Below the pieces are notes generated by a model, which searched no databases, was not told the origin of the DNA, and saw nothing but the letters and a program-made list of their open reading frames with translations. DNA of 64,000 nt, taken from Rubrivivax sp. Lineage in GTDB: Bacteria > Pseudomonadota > Gammaproteobacteria > Burkholderiales > Burkholderiaceae. Location of the stretch: the NCBI GenBank assembly GCA_016790225.1, contig JAEUOZ010000007.1:62001-126000 (forward strand), written 5' to 3'. Below, piece after piece: positions 17,157 to 27,364 of this stretch (positions are counted from its first letter, which is position 1; the number at the start of each line of letters is the position of its first letter). Position numbers and translations under genes: made by a program.

Positions 17157-18761
17157 GTGAGCACTGACCATCCTTCCGCCCCGCAGGCGACCCCTCAGTC
17201 GGGCTTTGCGCCGACTTCCGAACCCTCTTCTTCTGCCCCCGCCCCCGCAGCACATGGGATGCCGGAGCCTTCGGCGGCGAGTTCCCGTTTCGATACGCTG
17301 GCGCTCGATGCCAAGCTGTTGCGGGCGGTGTCCGACAGCGGCTACACCTCGATGACGCCGATCCAGGCCAAGGCCATTCCGGTGGTGCTGGCCGGGCGGG
17401 ACGTGATGGGTGCGGCACAGACTGGCACGGGCAAGACGGCGGCCTTCACGCTGCCGCTGCTGCAGCGCATGCTCAGGCACGAGAACGCCAGCGCGTCGCC
17501 GGCGCGGCATCCGGTGCGGGCGCTGGTGATCGCCCCCACGCGCGAGCTCGCCGATCAGGTGGCGGCCAACGTCAAGACCTACGCCCGCCACACGCTGCTG
17601 CGGTCGGCCGTCGTGTTCGGCGGCGTGGACATGAAACCGCAGACGGCGCTGCTGAAGGCCGGTGTCGAGGTGCTGATCGCCACACCCGGACGCCTGCTGG
17701 ACCACATCGAGGGCAAGAACTGCGTGCTCAACCAGGTCGAGTACGTGGTGCTGGACGAAGCGGACCGCATGCTCGACATCGGTTTCCTGCCGGATCTGCA
17801 GCGCATCCTGGCCTACCTGCCGCGGCAGCGCCAGACGCTGCTGTTTTCCGCCACCTTCTCGCCGGAGATCAAGAAGCTCGCGCAGAGCTATCTGCAGGAG
17901 CCGGTGCTGGTGGAGGTGGCGCGGCCCAACGCCACGGCCTCCACGGTGGAGCAGCGCTTCTACAGCGTCGCCGACGACGACAAGCGCCGCGCGGTGCGGC
18001 AGATGCTGAAGACGCGCGAGCTGTCGCAGGCCATCGTCTTCGTCAACTCCAAGCTGGGCGCGGCGCGTCTGGCCCGCAGCTTCGAGCGCGATGGTCTGCG
18101 CACCGCGGCGCTGCATGGCGACAAGTCCCAGGACGAGCGCCTGAAGTCCCTGGCAGCCTTCAAGGCCGGCGAGGTCGATCTGCTGGTGGCTACCGATGTG
18201 GCCGCGCGTGGCCTGGACATCGCCGACCTGCCCGCGGTCTTCAATTTCGATGTGCCCTTCAACGCCGAGGATTATGTGCACCGCATCGGCCGCACCGGCC
18301 GTGCCGGGGCTTCGGGCCTGGCCGTCACGCTGGTGACGCGGGACGATGCGCGCCTGGTCTCGGACATCGAGAAGCTGATCAAGAAGAAGCTCGAGATCGA
18401 GCCCTTCGAACTCGAAGACGATCGCCCGCGCCGCCCGCGCCGGCGCTTTGAGGACGATGAGGATCGGCCTTCCGAGCGCCCATCAGAGCGCGCATCAGAG
18501 CGCGCATCCGAACGCATGCACGAGCGCGGTCCCGAGCGCAGCCCGGAACGCAGCAGCTTCGGGGATCGCTACCCGTCATCCGGCGCATCGCGTGGCAGTC
18601 GGCCAGCCGATCCGATCTTCGATCAGCCCTACGAATCCAGCGGCGCGGCCGAGCCGGCCGCCTGGGAAGCGCCGGCCAAGGTCGCCAGCAGCAGCGCGAC
18701 GCCGCGCAACATCCGTCCCAAGCGGAAAGTGGCGTCCTTGCTGGGCGGCGGCCAGGGCTGA
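17157..18761 (+). CDS. rhlE: DEAD-box ATP-dependent RNA helicase RhlE
   Basis: This 534-residue helicase has the Q motif (FDTLAL to TPIQ, about 45-70), Walker A AQTGTGKT (87-94), PTREL, DEAD (200-203), SATF and HRIGRTGRAG. The RhlE type is suggested by the sequence layout and a long basic/acidic C-terminal tail. It unwinds RNA duplexes in ribosome assembly and mRNA decay. The tail (about 430-465) contains repeated SER/PER triplets encoded by short tandem DNA repeats. A GTG start at 17157 is used; an ATG at 17259 (MPEPSAA) just before the Q motif is an alternative. GATAAT at 17145-17150 could place the 5' mRNA end right at the GTG. Confidence 0.92.
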   Translation: MSTDHPSAPQATPQSGFAPTSEPSSSAPAPAAHGMPEPSAASSRFDTLALDAKLLRAVSDSGYTSMTPIQAKAIPVVLAGRDVMGAAQTGTGKTAAFTLPLLQRMLRHENASASPARHPVRALVIAPTRELADQVAANVKTYARHTLLRSAVVFGGVDMKPQTALLKAGVEVLIATPGRLLDHIEGKNCVLNQVEYVVLDEADRMLDIGFLPDLQRILAYLPRQRQTLLFSATFSPEIKKLAQSYLQEPVLVEVARPNATASTVEQRFYSVADDDKRRAVRQMLKTRELSQAIVFVNSKLGAARLARSFERDGLRTAALHGDKSQDERLKSLAAFKAGEVDLLVATDVAARGLDIADLPAVFNFDVPFNAEDYVHRIGRTGRAGASGLAVTLVTRDDARLVSDIEKLIKKKLEIEPFELEDDRPRRPRRRFEDDEDRPSERPSERASERASERMHERGPERSPERSSFGDRYPSSGASRGSRPADPIFDQPYESSGAAEPAAWEAPAKVASSSATPRNIRPKRKVASLLGGGQG

Positions 18762-18795
18762 GCACCCGCCTCGCCCGGCAAGGCGTCTCTGCCGT

Positions 18796-19569
18796 TCAGG
18801 CCGCAGACCAGGCAAACACGGCAGGCAGCCCTTCGGCAAACTGCGGTGGCTGCCGTCGCCAATCGGCGATACGGGCGCTGTGACACCAGCCTCCCGGCAG
18901 GCTCAGCCCGCAGGTGATCGACAGCCGGGTGGCTGGCTGCAGTTGGGCCAGCAGCGCCTGGGCGAGTGCCGCATTGCGATAGGGCGTCTCGATGGCGATC
19001 TGCGTCTGGGCGAGGCGTCGCGACAGCGCCTCCAGCTCCCGGATGCGCGCCGTGCGTGCCGCATCGTCCACTGGCAGGTAGCCCACGAAGGCAAACTGCT
19101 GGCCGCCCAGGCCACTGGCGGCCAGCGCCATCATCAGCGAACTCGGGCCCGACCAGGGCTCGACCCCGATGCCCAGCGCGTGTGCGGCGGCCACCAGCTC
19201 GTGCCCTGGGTCGGCCACGGCAGGCAGGCCCGCTTCGCTGAGCAGGCCCAGATCCCGGCCCTGCAGCGCGGGCTGCAGCAGTTCGGCCCAGGCTGTGGGC
19301 GGCACGCCGGCGCCGGGGCGGCCCTTGGGTGCACGCGGCAGCTCTGCGATGGCCAGTGCCTGCAGCGGGCGCACCAGGGGCGCGATCAGGTTGACGCGGC
19401 CCAGGAAGGCGCGCGCCGACTTGGCGTTTTCCACCACCCAGTGCTCCAGCGCCGCAGCGCGCTCGATCGCGCCCTGGGGCAGCACCTGCCGCAGATCCAC
19501 CGTGTGGCCGCTGCCCAGATCCAGCGTGTTGGGCATCAGCACCAGGCGGCCGCGGGCCGGTACGGTCAC
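18796..19569 (-). CDS. RsmI-like SAM-dependent methyltransferase (tetrapyrrole methylase fold)
   Basis: This 257-residue protein resembles RsmI/YraL: LLSEAGLPAVADPGHELV corresponds to the family's DAGxPxxSDPG segment, followed by PGPSS-like WSGPSSLMMALAASGL and FVGYLP. RsmI 2'-O-methylates C1402 of 16S rRNA, but this protein lacks the usual N-terminal start VATPIGNL and instead begins LVLMPNTLD. It may therefore be a diverged paralogue with another substrate. The GTG start at 19569 overlaps the maf stop as GTGA. An internal ATG at 19536 is possible. Confidence 0.75.
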   Translation of the reverse strand: MTVPARGRLVLMPNTLDLGSGHTVDLRQVLPQGAIERAAALEHWVVENAKSARAFLGRVNLIAPLVRPLQALAIAELPRAPKGRPGAGVPPTAWAELLQPALQGRDLGLLSEAGLPAVADPGHELVAAAHALGIGVEPWSGPSSLMMALAASGLGGQQFAFVGYLPVDDAARTARIRELEALSRRLAQTQIAIETPYRNAALAQALLAQLQPATRLSITCGLSLPGGWCHSARIADWRRQPPQFAEGLPAVFAWSAA

Positions 19570-20186
19570 GTCACGGCTCCCGCGCGCGGTGTGCCGAGCA
19601 AGGCCAGGCCGGCGCGCCGCAGCAGCGCGGCGGTGCGGATCAGCGGCAGGCCGATCAGGGCCGTGGGGTCGTCGGAGACGATGGTTTGCAGCAGGACGAT
19701 GCCCAGGCCCTCGCTCTTGGCACTGCCGGCGCAGTCATAGGGCGTTTCGGCGCGCAGGTAGTGCTCGATCTCGGCATCGCCCAGTTCGCGAAAGCGCACC
19801 TGCACGGCCGCAAGCTCGACCGCCTCGAAGCCGCGTGCGATGCACACCACGGCCACGGCCGTCTGGAACACCACCTCGCGCCCGCTCATCTGCCGCAGCT
19901 GCTGCACGGCGCGTTCGTGCGTGCCGGGCTTGCCGATCGACAGCCCGTCCAGATCGGCCACCTGATCCGAGCCGATCACCACCGCTGACAGATGCCGCTG
20001 CGCCACCGCGCGGGCCTTCTCCAGCGCCAGGCGCTGCGCCAGCGCGGCGGGCGCCTCGCCGGCCAGGGGCGTCTCGTCGACGCCCGGCGACTGCACCTCG
20101 AAGGGCAGGCGCAGGCGCGTCAGCAGCTCGCGCCGGTAGCGCGAGGTCGAAGCCAGGATCAGGGGCGTGTCGTCGGTCGGGTTCAC
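19566..20186 (-). CDS. maf: Maf/YceF-type nucleotide pyrophosphatase
   Basis: This 206-residue protein has the Maf signatures ASTSRYRREL, the catalytic-base region IGSDQVADLDG and YDCAGSAKSEG. The YCxGSxKxEG pattern and its place beside yceD and rpmF fit the YceF subgroup, which hydrolyses 7-methyl-GTP. The start is GTG at 20186 (MNPTDDTPLILAST); longer readings enter the divergent yceD gene. It is transcribed with the RsmI-like gene and divergently from yceD. Confidence 0.9.
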   Translation of the reverse strand: MNPTDDTPLILASTSRYRRELLTRLRLPFEVQSPGVDETPLAGEAPAALAQRLALEKARAVAQRHLSAVVIGSDQVADLDGLSIGKPGTHERAVQQLRQMSGREVVFQTAVAVVCIARGFEAVELAAVQVRFRELGDAEIEHYLRAETPYDCAGSAKSEGLGIVLLQTIVSDDPTALIGLPLIRTAALLRRAGLALLGTPRAGAVT

Positions 20187-20268
20187 AACGCGGGATTGTG
20201 CGCGGCCTGCAATGCCTGCCTGGATGCAGGCCGCCCACGCTCCTAGGGGCGGCCCGTACACTGGCGCG

Positions 20269-20829
20269 ATGCGAGACAAACCCTTCCATCCTGGCCGCCT
20301 GGATGTGGAAGCCTTCGCCCGCGCGCAGGGCAGCTTGCAGGGCGAACTGCCGCGCGCGAGCCTGCCGCGGCTGGTGCAGAGCGTGCTGCCCGAGGCGGCC
20401 GCAGCGCCGGTCGTCTGGCAGGTCAGCGGCAGCTGCCGCACCAGCCCCGGCCGCGATCCGCTGATCCGGCTCGATCTGGTGGTGCGTACACAGGTTCAGC
20501 TCACCTGCCAGCGTTGCCTGGAGCCGTTGGAGCTGCCGCTCGATCTGCAGCGCAGGCTGCGCTTCGAGGCCGGCGAAGAGGCGGCAGAGCGGCTGGATGA
20601 ATCCCTGGAAGACGAGGATGTGCTGGCACTCACGCCGCGGCTCGATCTGACGGCGCTGATCGAGGACGAGCTGATCCTGTCGCTGCCGATCGTGCCGCGG
20701 CACGATGTCTGCCCGCCGCAGGCCCAGACGCGCCTGGGCGCCTGGCAGGAAGCCGAGCCCGAACCGGCAGTGCCGAGGAATCCTTTCGAAGCGCTGGCGG
20801 CCCTGCGCAAGGGCACGGGCGCAGATTGA
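20269..20829 (+). CDS. yceD: YceD family protein (DUF177)
   Basis: This 186-residue protein belongs to the DUF177 family: a CQRCLEPL motif in mid-protein (about residue 80), then an acidic stretch and ALTPRLDLTALIEDELILSLP near residue 120, ending in a short region with NPFEALAAL. The family is almost always encoded next to rpmF and is linked to 23S rRNA accumulation; its mechanism is not settled. The ATG at 20269 (MRDKPFHPG) is used. It is followed by a 250-bp gap with an rpmF promoter candidate. Confidence 0.85.
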   Translation: MRDKPFHPGRLDVEAFARAQGSLQGELPRASLPRLVQSVLPEAAAAPVVWQVSGSCRTSPGRDPLIRLDLVVRTQVQLTCQRCLEPLELPLDLQRRLRFEAGEEAAERLDESLEDEDVLALTPRLDLTALIEDELILSLPIVPRHDVCPPQAQTRLGAWQEAEPEPAVPRNPFEALAALRKGTGAD

Positions 20830-20863
20830 TCGAGCCTGGCCTGGCGTCTTGTCCAGCGCAGGC

Positions 20864-20869
20864 TATAAT
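20864..20869 (+). promoter_or_regulatory. TATAAT -10 candidate for rpmF-plsX-fab cluster
   Basis: A perfect TATAAT lies 35 bp after yceD and about 210 bp before rpmF. No good -35 is at 16-18 bp, so an activator or an imperfect -35 must be assumed. The leader of about 200 nt between it and rpmF shows no gene. Confidence 0.4.
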
Positions 20870-21080
20870 CGCCGGCTTTTCGCCTGGAATGTGCAAGGCA
20901 GGCGCATCAGCCCGCACAGCGCGTGCAGTGTGCGGCTGCAGGCCCTGAGGCGTGATGCCCGGTTTTCGGTCGGTACCGGAAGCCTCTCACGCCTGGGCTC
21001 TCGGGTTCGCCTCTGAAAGGCCCCGAGCCCGCCCCACACGATCCGGCAAGCCAAAGCCCCCGGGCATCCTGGAGATCATC

Positions 21081-21263
21081 ATGGCCGTTCAGCAGAACAA
21101 GAAGTCCCCGTCCAAGCGCGGCATGCACCGCTCGCACAATGCGCTCAACACGCCGGGCACCGCCGTGGAAGCGACCACCGGCGAAACCCATCTGCGCCAC
21201 CACATCAGCCCGAATGGCTTCTACCGCGGGCGCAAGGTGCTGAAGGTCAAGGCCGACGCCTGA
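21081..21263 (+). CDS. rpmF: 50S ribosomal protein L32
   Basis: This 60-residue protein starts [19 protein letters not shown] and ends in a basic segment, the classic bacterial L32 pattern. GGAG at 21071-21074 sits 6 nt before the ATG. The zinc-binding cysteines found in some L32 proteins are absent, as in other betaproteobacterial copies. It lies between yceD and plsX, the conserved order that couples ribosome and membrane lipid synthesis. Confidence 0.95.
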   Translation: MAVQQNKKSPSKRGMHRSHNALNTPGTAVEATTGETHLRHHISPNGFYRGRKVLKVKADA

Positions 21264-21382
21264 TCCGTGCCGCCGCCGGCGCGTGTCTTTCGGCGCGTGC
21301 TCCCGGCGGACTGTCGCCCCATTCCCCTGATGCCCGGAACGCGGTTCAGCGTGTCGCCGGGCATCGCTGCTTTTTCCGGCTG

Positions 21383-22459
21383 ATGCACAACGCACCTGAA
21401 CCGCTCGCGCGTGTGCGCCTGTCGGTGGACTGCATGGGCGGCGATCATGGCCCGCGCGTCACGCTGCCTGCCTGCCGCGCCTTTCTGGACAAGCACCCCC
21501 AGGCCGAGCTGGTGCTCGTGGGCACGGCCGAATGCCTGGCACCGGCCCGCGCCTGGTCGCGCTGCACGCTGGTCACGGCGACCGAGGTCGTGACCATGGA
21601 CGATCCCATCGAAGTGGCCTTGCGCCGCAAGCGGGATTCGTCGATGCGCGTGGCCATTGCGCAGGTCAAGGCCGCTGAAGGCCAGCCCGCTGCAGCCGAC
21701 GCCTGTGTCTCGGCGGGCAATACCGGCGCGCTGATGGCCGTGGCGCGCTATGTGCTCAAGACGCTGGACGGCATCGACCGCCCGGCGATCGCGACCGTGA
21801 TGCCCAACCGCCGCGATGCCTACACCACGGTGCTGGACCTGGGTGCCAATGTCGATTGCACGCCCGAGCACCTGCTGCAGTTTGCGGTGATGGGCTCGGC
21901 GCTGGTGGCCGCTGTCGACGGACGCGAGGAGCCCAGCGTGGGCCTGCTGAACATCGGCGAAGAAGCCATCAAGGGCAGCGAGACGATCAAGCGCGCCGCC
22001 GAGTTGCTGCGCCAGGCCGGTGAGGCCGGCCAGATCCGCTTCCACGGCAATGTCGAAGGCAACGACATCTTCAAGGGCACGACCGACATCGTCGTCTGCG
22101 ACGGCTTCGTCGGCAACGTGATGCTCAAGGCCTCCGAAGGCCTGGCCTCGATGATGGGCGAATTCATCAAGCAGGAGTTCAGCCGCGGCCTGTACGGCAA
22201 GCTCGCCGCGGTGGTCGCGCTGCCGGTGCTCAAGCATTTCAAGGCGCGCGTGGACCACCGGCGCTACAACGGCGCCGCCCTGCTGGGGCTGCGCGGCCTG
22301 GTCTTCAAGAGCCATGGTTCGGCCGATGCCTATGCCTTCGAGCATGCGCTGGCGCGCGCTTATGATGCCGCCCGCAACCGGCTGCTCGACCGCGTGCACG
22401 ACCGCATCGCCCTGACGCTTCAGGCGCTGCCGGCGGGTGCCACGGCCGCATCGCCCTGA
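21383..22459 (+). CDS. plsX: Phosphate acyltransferase PlsX
   Basis: This 358-residue enzyme converts acyl-ACP to acyl-phosphate for phospholipid synthesis. Family signatures are [11 protein letters not shown] near the start, [27 protein letters not shown] and [17 protein letters not shown]. Length is normal. The ATG at 21383 lies 119 bp after rpmF, and its stop overlaps the fabH start by one base (TGATG). It heads the fatty-acid synthesis block. Confidence 0.96.
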   Translation: MHNAPEPLARVRLSVDCMGGDHGPRVTLPACRAFLDKHPQAELVLVGTAECLAPARAWSRCTLVTATEVVTMDDPIEVALRRKRDSSMRVAIAQVKAAEGQPAAADACVSAGNTGALMAVARYVLKTLDGIDRPAIATVMPNRRDAYTTVLDLGANVDCTPEHLLQFAVMGSALVAAVDGREEPSVGLLNIGEEAIKGSETIKRAAELLRQAGEAGQIRFHGNVEGNDIFKGTTDIVVCDGFVGNVMLKASEGLASMMGEFIKQEFSRGLYGKLAAVVALPVLKHFKARVDHRRYNGAALLGLRGLVFKSHGSADAYAFEHALARAYDAARNRLLDRVHDRIALTLQALPAGATAASP

Positions 22460-23448
22460 TGAATCTCCCACACCCCCGCTACTCGCGCATCACCGGCACC
22501 GGCAGCCACCTGCCGCCGCGCCGCGTGAGCAACGCGCAGATGGTCGATCTGCTCGCGGGGCGCGGGCTGGAGACCAGCGACGACTGGATCGTCGAACGCA
22601 CTGGCATCCGCGCGCGCCACTTCGCCGATGACGGCGTGACGACCAGCGATCTGGCGCTCGCCGCTGCGCGGCAGGCCCTGCAGGCGGCCGGGCGCGAAGC
22701 CGCCGAGATCGATCTGATCATCGTCGCCACTTCCACGCCGGACATGGTGTTCCCGTCCACGGCGTGCATCCTGCAGGCCAAGCTGGGTGTCGCGGGCTGC
22801 CAGGCCTTCGACTTGCAGGCCGTGTGTTCCGGCTTCGTCTATGCGCTCACGGTGGCTGATTCGATGATCCGCAGCGGCGCGGCGACCCGCGCGCTGGTCA
22901 TCGGCGCCGAGATCTTCTCGCGCATCCTGGATTTCAACGACCGCACCACCTGTGTGCTGTTCGGCGACGGTGCCGGCGCGGTGCTGCTGGAGGCCAGCGC
23001 GACGCCCGGCCTTCTGGCCAGCGAGCTGCACGCCGATGGGCGCCACGTGGGCATCCTGTGCGTGCCCGGCACCGTGCAGGGCGGCAAGGTGTCGGGTGAG
23101 CCGCTCTTGCGCATGGATGGCCAGGCGGTCTTCAAGCTCGCGGTGAGCGTGCTGGAAAAGGTCGCGCGCAGCGTGCTGGAAAAGGCCGGCCGCAGCGATC
23201 AGGACATCGACTGGCTGATCCCGCACCAGGCCAATATCCGCATCATGCACGGCACGGCGCGCAAGCTGCGGCTGCCGCTGGACAAGCTCGTGGTGACGGT
23301 TGATGAACACGGCAATACCTCGGCCGCGTCGATCCCCCTGGCGCTGGATCAGGCGGTGCGCTGCGGCCGCATCCAGGCCGGTGACACGGTGATGCTCGAA
23401 GGCGTGGGCGGTGGCTTCACGTGGGGCGCCGTGCTGCTGGACCTCTGA
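22459..23448 (+). CDS. fabH: 3-oxoacyl-ACP synthase III (KASIII)
   Basis: This 329-residue enzyme starts fatty-acid synthesis by condensing acetyl-CoA with malonyl-ACP. The catalytic triad is visible: Cys123 in DLQAVCSGF, His256 in IPHQANIRI and Asn286 in [23 protein letters not shown] near residue 40 is the usual N-terminal signature. It overlaps plsX by one base and precedes fabD by 39 bp. Confidence 0.97.
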   Translation: MNLPHPRYSRITGTGSHLPPRRVSNAQMVDLLAGRGLETSDDWIVERTGIRARHFADDGVTTSDLALAAARQALQAAGREAAEIDLIIVATSTPDMVFPSTACILQAKLGVAGCQAFDLQAVCSGFVYALTVADSMIRSGAATRALVIGAEIFSRILDFNDRTTCVLFGDGAGAVLLEASATPGLLASELHADGRHVGILCVPGTVQGGKVSGEPLLRMDGQAVFKLAVSVLEKVARSVLEKAGRSDQDIDWLIPHQANIRIMHGTARKLRLPLDKLVVTVDEHGNTSAASIPLALDQAVRCGRIQAGDTVMLEGVGGGFTWGAVLLDL

Positions 23449-23487
23449 CGCACCACCGCATTTGACTCTTCAAACGCCTGGCCCCGC

Positions 23488-24426
23488 ATGAAGCCCTTTG
23501 CATTCGTCTTTCCCGGTCAAGGTTCGCAAGCCGTCGGCATGCTCGACGCCTGGGGTGATCACCCGGCCGTGCGCGACACGCTCGCCGAAGCCTCGGCGGC
23601 GCTCGGCGAGGACATCGCCCGCCTGATCCACGATGGCCCGAAGGACGCGCTCGACCTGACCACCAACACCCAGCCCGTCATGCTGACCGCCGGCATCGCG
23701 TGCTGGCGCGCCTGGCTCGCCGAAGGCGGCGATCAGCCCGACGCGCTGGCCGGCCACTCGCTGGGCGAATTCACCGCGCTGGTGGCTGCGGGCGCGCTGA
23801 GCCTGTCGGATGCCTTGCCGCTGGTGCGCTTTCGTGCGCAGGCCATGCAGGAAGCCGTGCCGGTGGGCGTGGGCGCCATGGCCGCGATCCTCGGCCTGGA
23901 GGCCGCTGCCGTGCGCGAAGGCTGCGCCCAGGCGGCGGCCGAGTGCGGCGAGCCGGTCGAGGCCGTCAATTTCAATGACCCCCGCCAGACCGTGATTGCC
24001 GGCACCCAGGGCGCCGTGGCCAAGGCCTGCGAGCGGCTGAAAGCCGCCGGGGCCAAGCGCGCGCTGCCGCTGCCGGTGTCCGCCCCCTTCCACTCATCGC
24101 TGATGAAGCCGGCCGCGGAGCGCCTGCGCGAACGGCTGGCTTCGGTGGCGCTGGCCGCGCCGCGCATCCCGGTGGTGAACAACATCGATGTGCTGGCCCA
24201 GGACGATCCGGCGGCCATCCGCGAGGCCTTGTACCGACAGGCCTTCGGCCCGGTGCGCTGGGTGGAAGTGGTGCAGGCCCTGCGCGCCCGCGGGCTGCTG
24301 CACATCATCGAGTGCGGCCCTGGCAAGGTGCTGTCCGGCATGGTCAAGCGCATCGACGCCGAGGCCCAGAGCCTGACGCTTTTCGATCCTGCCACCCTGG
24401 CGCAGGCGCGCGAGCTGCTGGACTGA
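23488..24426 (+). CDS. fabD: Malonyl-CoA:ACP transacylase
   Basis: This 312-residue enzyme loads malonate onto acyl carrier protein. It has FVFPGQGSQ at residues 6-14 and the nucleophile Ser91 in GHSLGEF; the partner histidine is in APFHSSLM. Length fits the family. A 14-bp tandem repeat occupies most of the short gap to fabG. Confidence 0.97.
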   Translation: MKPFAFVFPGQGSQAVGMLDAWGDHPAVRDTLAEASAALGEDIARLIHDGPKDALDLTTNTQPVMLTAGIACWRAWLAEGGDQPDALAGHSLGEFTALVAAGALSLSDALPLVRFRAQAMQEAVPVGVGAMAAILGLEAAAVREGCAQAAAECGEPVEAVNFNDPRQTVIAGTQGAVAKACERLKAAGAKRALPLPVSAPFHSSLMKPAAERLRERLASVALAAPRIPVVNNIDVLAQDDPAAIREALYRQAFGPVRWVEVVQALRARGLLHIIECGPGKVLSGMVKRIDAEAQSLTLFDPATLAQARELLD

Positions 24427-24443
24427 GCGCGCGCGCCGATTCC

Positions 24444-24482
24444 GCCGAATGCCCGCAGCCGAATGCCCGCAGCCGAATGCCC
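24444..24482 (+). repeat. 14-bp tandem repeat between fabD and fabG
   Basis: The unit GCCGAATGCCCGCA occurs twice exactly (24444-24457, 24458-24471) and a third time for its first 11 bases. It fills about half of the 82-bp fabD-fabG gap. It is not a hairpin; slippage origin is likely. Confidence 0.85.
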
Positions 24483-24508
24483 ACCGCCGATAGCCTGGAG
24501 CGCGCCGC

Positions 24509-25598
<1,090 letters not shown>

Positions 25599-25609
25599 GG
25601 CCTCGCGTC

Positions 25610-26854
25610 ATGTCTCGCCGTCGCGTCGTGGTCACCGGCCTCGGGCTCATCAGCCCGGTGGGCAACAGCGTGGCCGAGGGCTGGTCCCAGCTCGTGGCCG
25701 GCCGCTCGGGCATCGCCAACATCACCAAGTTCGATGCGTCCGCCTTCGCCTGCCGCTTTGCCGGTGAGGTGAAGGGCTTCCAGGTCGAGGATTACATCCC
25801 CGGCAAGGAAGCCCGCCACATGGACGCCTTCATCCACTTCGGCATGGCGGCGGCGATCCAGGCGGTACAGGATGCCGGCCTGGCCACAGGTGACGCGCTC
25901 ACCGAAGAACAGGCCGAGCGCATCGGCTGCCTCGTGGGTTCGGGCATCGGCGGGCTGCCGATGATCGAAGAGACCGATGGCGAATACCGCTCGCGCGGGC
26001 CGCGGCGCATCTCGCCGTTCTTCGTGCCGGCCTCGATCATCAACATGATCTCGGGCCACATCTCGATCAAGTACGGCTTCAAGGGCCCGAACCTGGCCAT
26101 CGTGACCGCCTGCACGACGGGCCTGCATTGCATCGGTGATGCCGGGCGTCTGATCGAGTACGGCGATGCCGACGTGATGATCGCCGGCGGCGCCGAGAGC
26201 ACGGTCTCGCCGCTGGGCGTGGGCGGGTTTGCCGCGGCGCGTGCGCTGTCCACGCGCAACGACGATCCCGCCACGGCCTCGCGCCCCTGGGACAAGGATC
26301 GAGACGGCTTCGTGCTGGGCGAGGGCGCCGGCGTGCTGGTGCTTGAAGAGTTCGAGCACGCGCGCCGCCGGGGCGCGCGTATCTACGCAGAGCTCTCCGG
26401 CTTCGGCATGGGCGCGGACGCCTTCCACATGACGGCCCCGAATGTGGATGGCCCCAAGCGGTCCATGCGGGCGGCGCTGCGCAATGCCGGTGTGAATGCC
26501 GATGAGGTGCAGTACCTCAATGCCCACGGCACCTCCACCCCGCTGGGTGACGTCAACGAGACCAATGCCATCAAGCTGGCCTTCGGCGATCACGCGGGAA
26601 AGATGGTCGTCAATTCCACCAAATCGATGACCGGGCACCTGCTCGGGGGCGCGGGTGGCATCGAGTCGGTCTTCACCGTGCTGGCCGTGCACCATCAGAT
26701 CTCGCCGCCGACGATCAACATCTTCAACCAGGATCCCGAGTGCGATCTGGATTACTGCGCCAACACCGCGCGGGATCTCAAGATCGACGTTGCCGTGAAG
26801 AACAACTTCGGCTTCGGCGGCACCAACGGCACGCTGGTGTTCCGCCGCGTCTGA
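25610..26854 (+). CDS. fabF: 3-oxoacyl-ACP synthase II (KASII)
   Basis: This 414-residue condensing enzyme elongates acyl-ACP. The start VVVTGLGLISPVGN, the nucleophile Cys in VTACTTGLHC (about residue 166), and the two histidines in NAHGTSTPLGD and MTGHLLGGAGG are all present. It ends the fatty-acid cluster; the next gene begins 24 bp later. Confidence 0.97.
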   Translation: MSRRRVVVTGLGLISPVGNSVAEGWSQLVAGRSGIANITKFDASAFACRFAGEVKGFQVEDYIPGKEARHMDAFIHFGMAAAIQAVQDAGLATGDALTEEQAERIGCLVGSGIGGLPMIEETDGEYRSRGPRRISPFFVPASIINMISGHISIKYGFKGPNLAIVTACTTGLHCIGDAGRLIEYGDADVMIAGGAESTVSPLGVGGFAAARALSTRNDDPATASRPWDKDRDGFVLGEGAGVLVLEEFEHARRRGARIYAELSGFGMGADAFHMTAPNVDGPKRSMRAALRNAGVNADEVQYLNAHGTSTPLGDVNETNAIKLAFGDHAGKMVVNSTKSMTGHLLGGAGGIESVFTVLAVHHQISPPTINIFNQDPECDLDYCANTARDLKIDVAVKNNFGFGGTNGTLVFRRV

Positions 26855-26878
26855 GGCGGCCGGTTCGGGGCCTGCGCG

Positions 26879-27364
26879 ATGCGTGCGCCACCGCCGGCCG
26901 GCATCGAGGTCCACGATGACCTGCGCTGGCGCGTCGTGCAGGCTTTGCTGGCGGCCCTGGCCGGCGGCTCGGCCAGCCAGTTTGTCCTCTCCTGGCTGGC
27001 GCTCGAGCGTCCGCTGCCCGCCTGGCTGTCGGCCGGCGTTGTCGGGGCCGTCGCTCTGCTTGCTGCGGCCTGGATGGCCTGGCACGCACGGCAGCCATCA
27101 GGGCGCCTGACCTGGTCTGGCAGCCAATGGCGATGGCAGCCGCGCGGCGAGCCGCTGGCCGCCGATCTGCTGGGGGTCGACGCGATGATCGATCTGGGGG
27201 GCTGGATCCTGCTGCGCCTGCGCTTTGCCGCGCGCCGCCGCGCATTGTGGATCGCCTGCCGCCGGCCAGGCGAGGCCACAAGCTGGGCGGCTTTTCGCGC
27301 TGCGGTATATTCATCCGACTCCCGATCCCTGGGGGGTTTCCCGGTGGAACCTCCTCGCCCCTGA
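26879..27364 (+). CDS. Small membrane protein, possibly YgfX-like
   Basis: This 161-residue protein has two close membrane segments (about 20-40 and 48-67) followed by a soluble part with basic residues (LRLRFAARRRALWIACRR). This layout, and its location right before rpoE, matches small YgfX-like proteins seen at this place in related genomes; I cannot confirm the family. It ends directly at the rpoE start with no gap. Function is unknown. Confidence 0.6.
   Translation: MRAPPPAGIEVHDDLRWRVVQALLAALAGGSASQFVLSWLALERPLPAWLSAGVVGAVALLAAAWMAWHARQPSGRLTWSGSQWRWQPRGEPLAADLLGVDAMIDLGGWILLRLRFAARRRALWIACRRPGEATSWAAFRAAVYSSDSRSLGGFPVEPPRP
27306..27311 (+). promoter_or_regulatory. TATATT -10 candidate for rpoE, inside the upstream gene
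   Basis: TATATT lies 53 bp before the rpoE start, within the 3' end of the membrane protein gene. No convincing -35 or sigma-E type box is paired with it. Low confidence. Confidence 0.25.
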
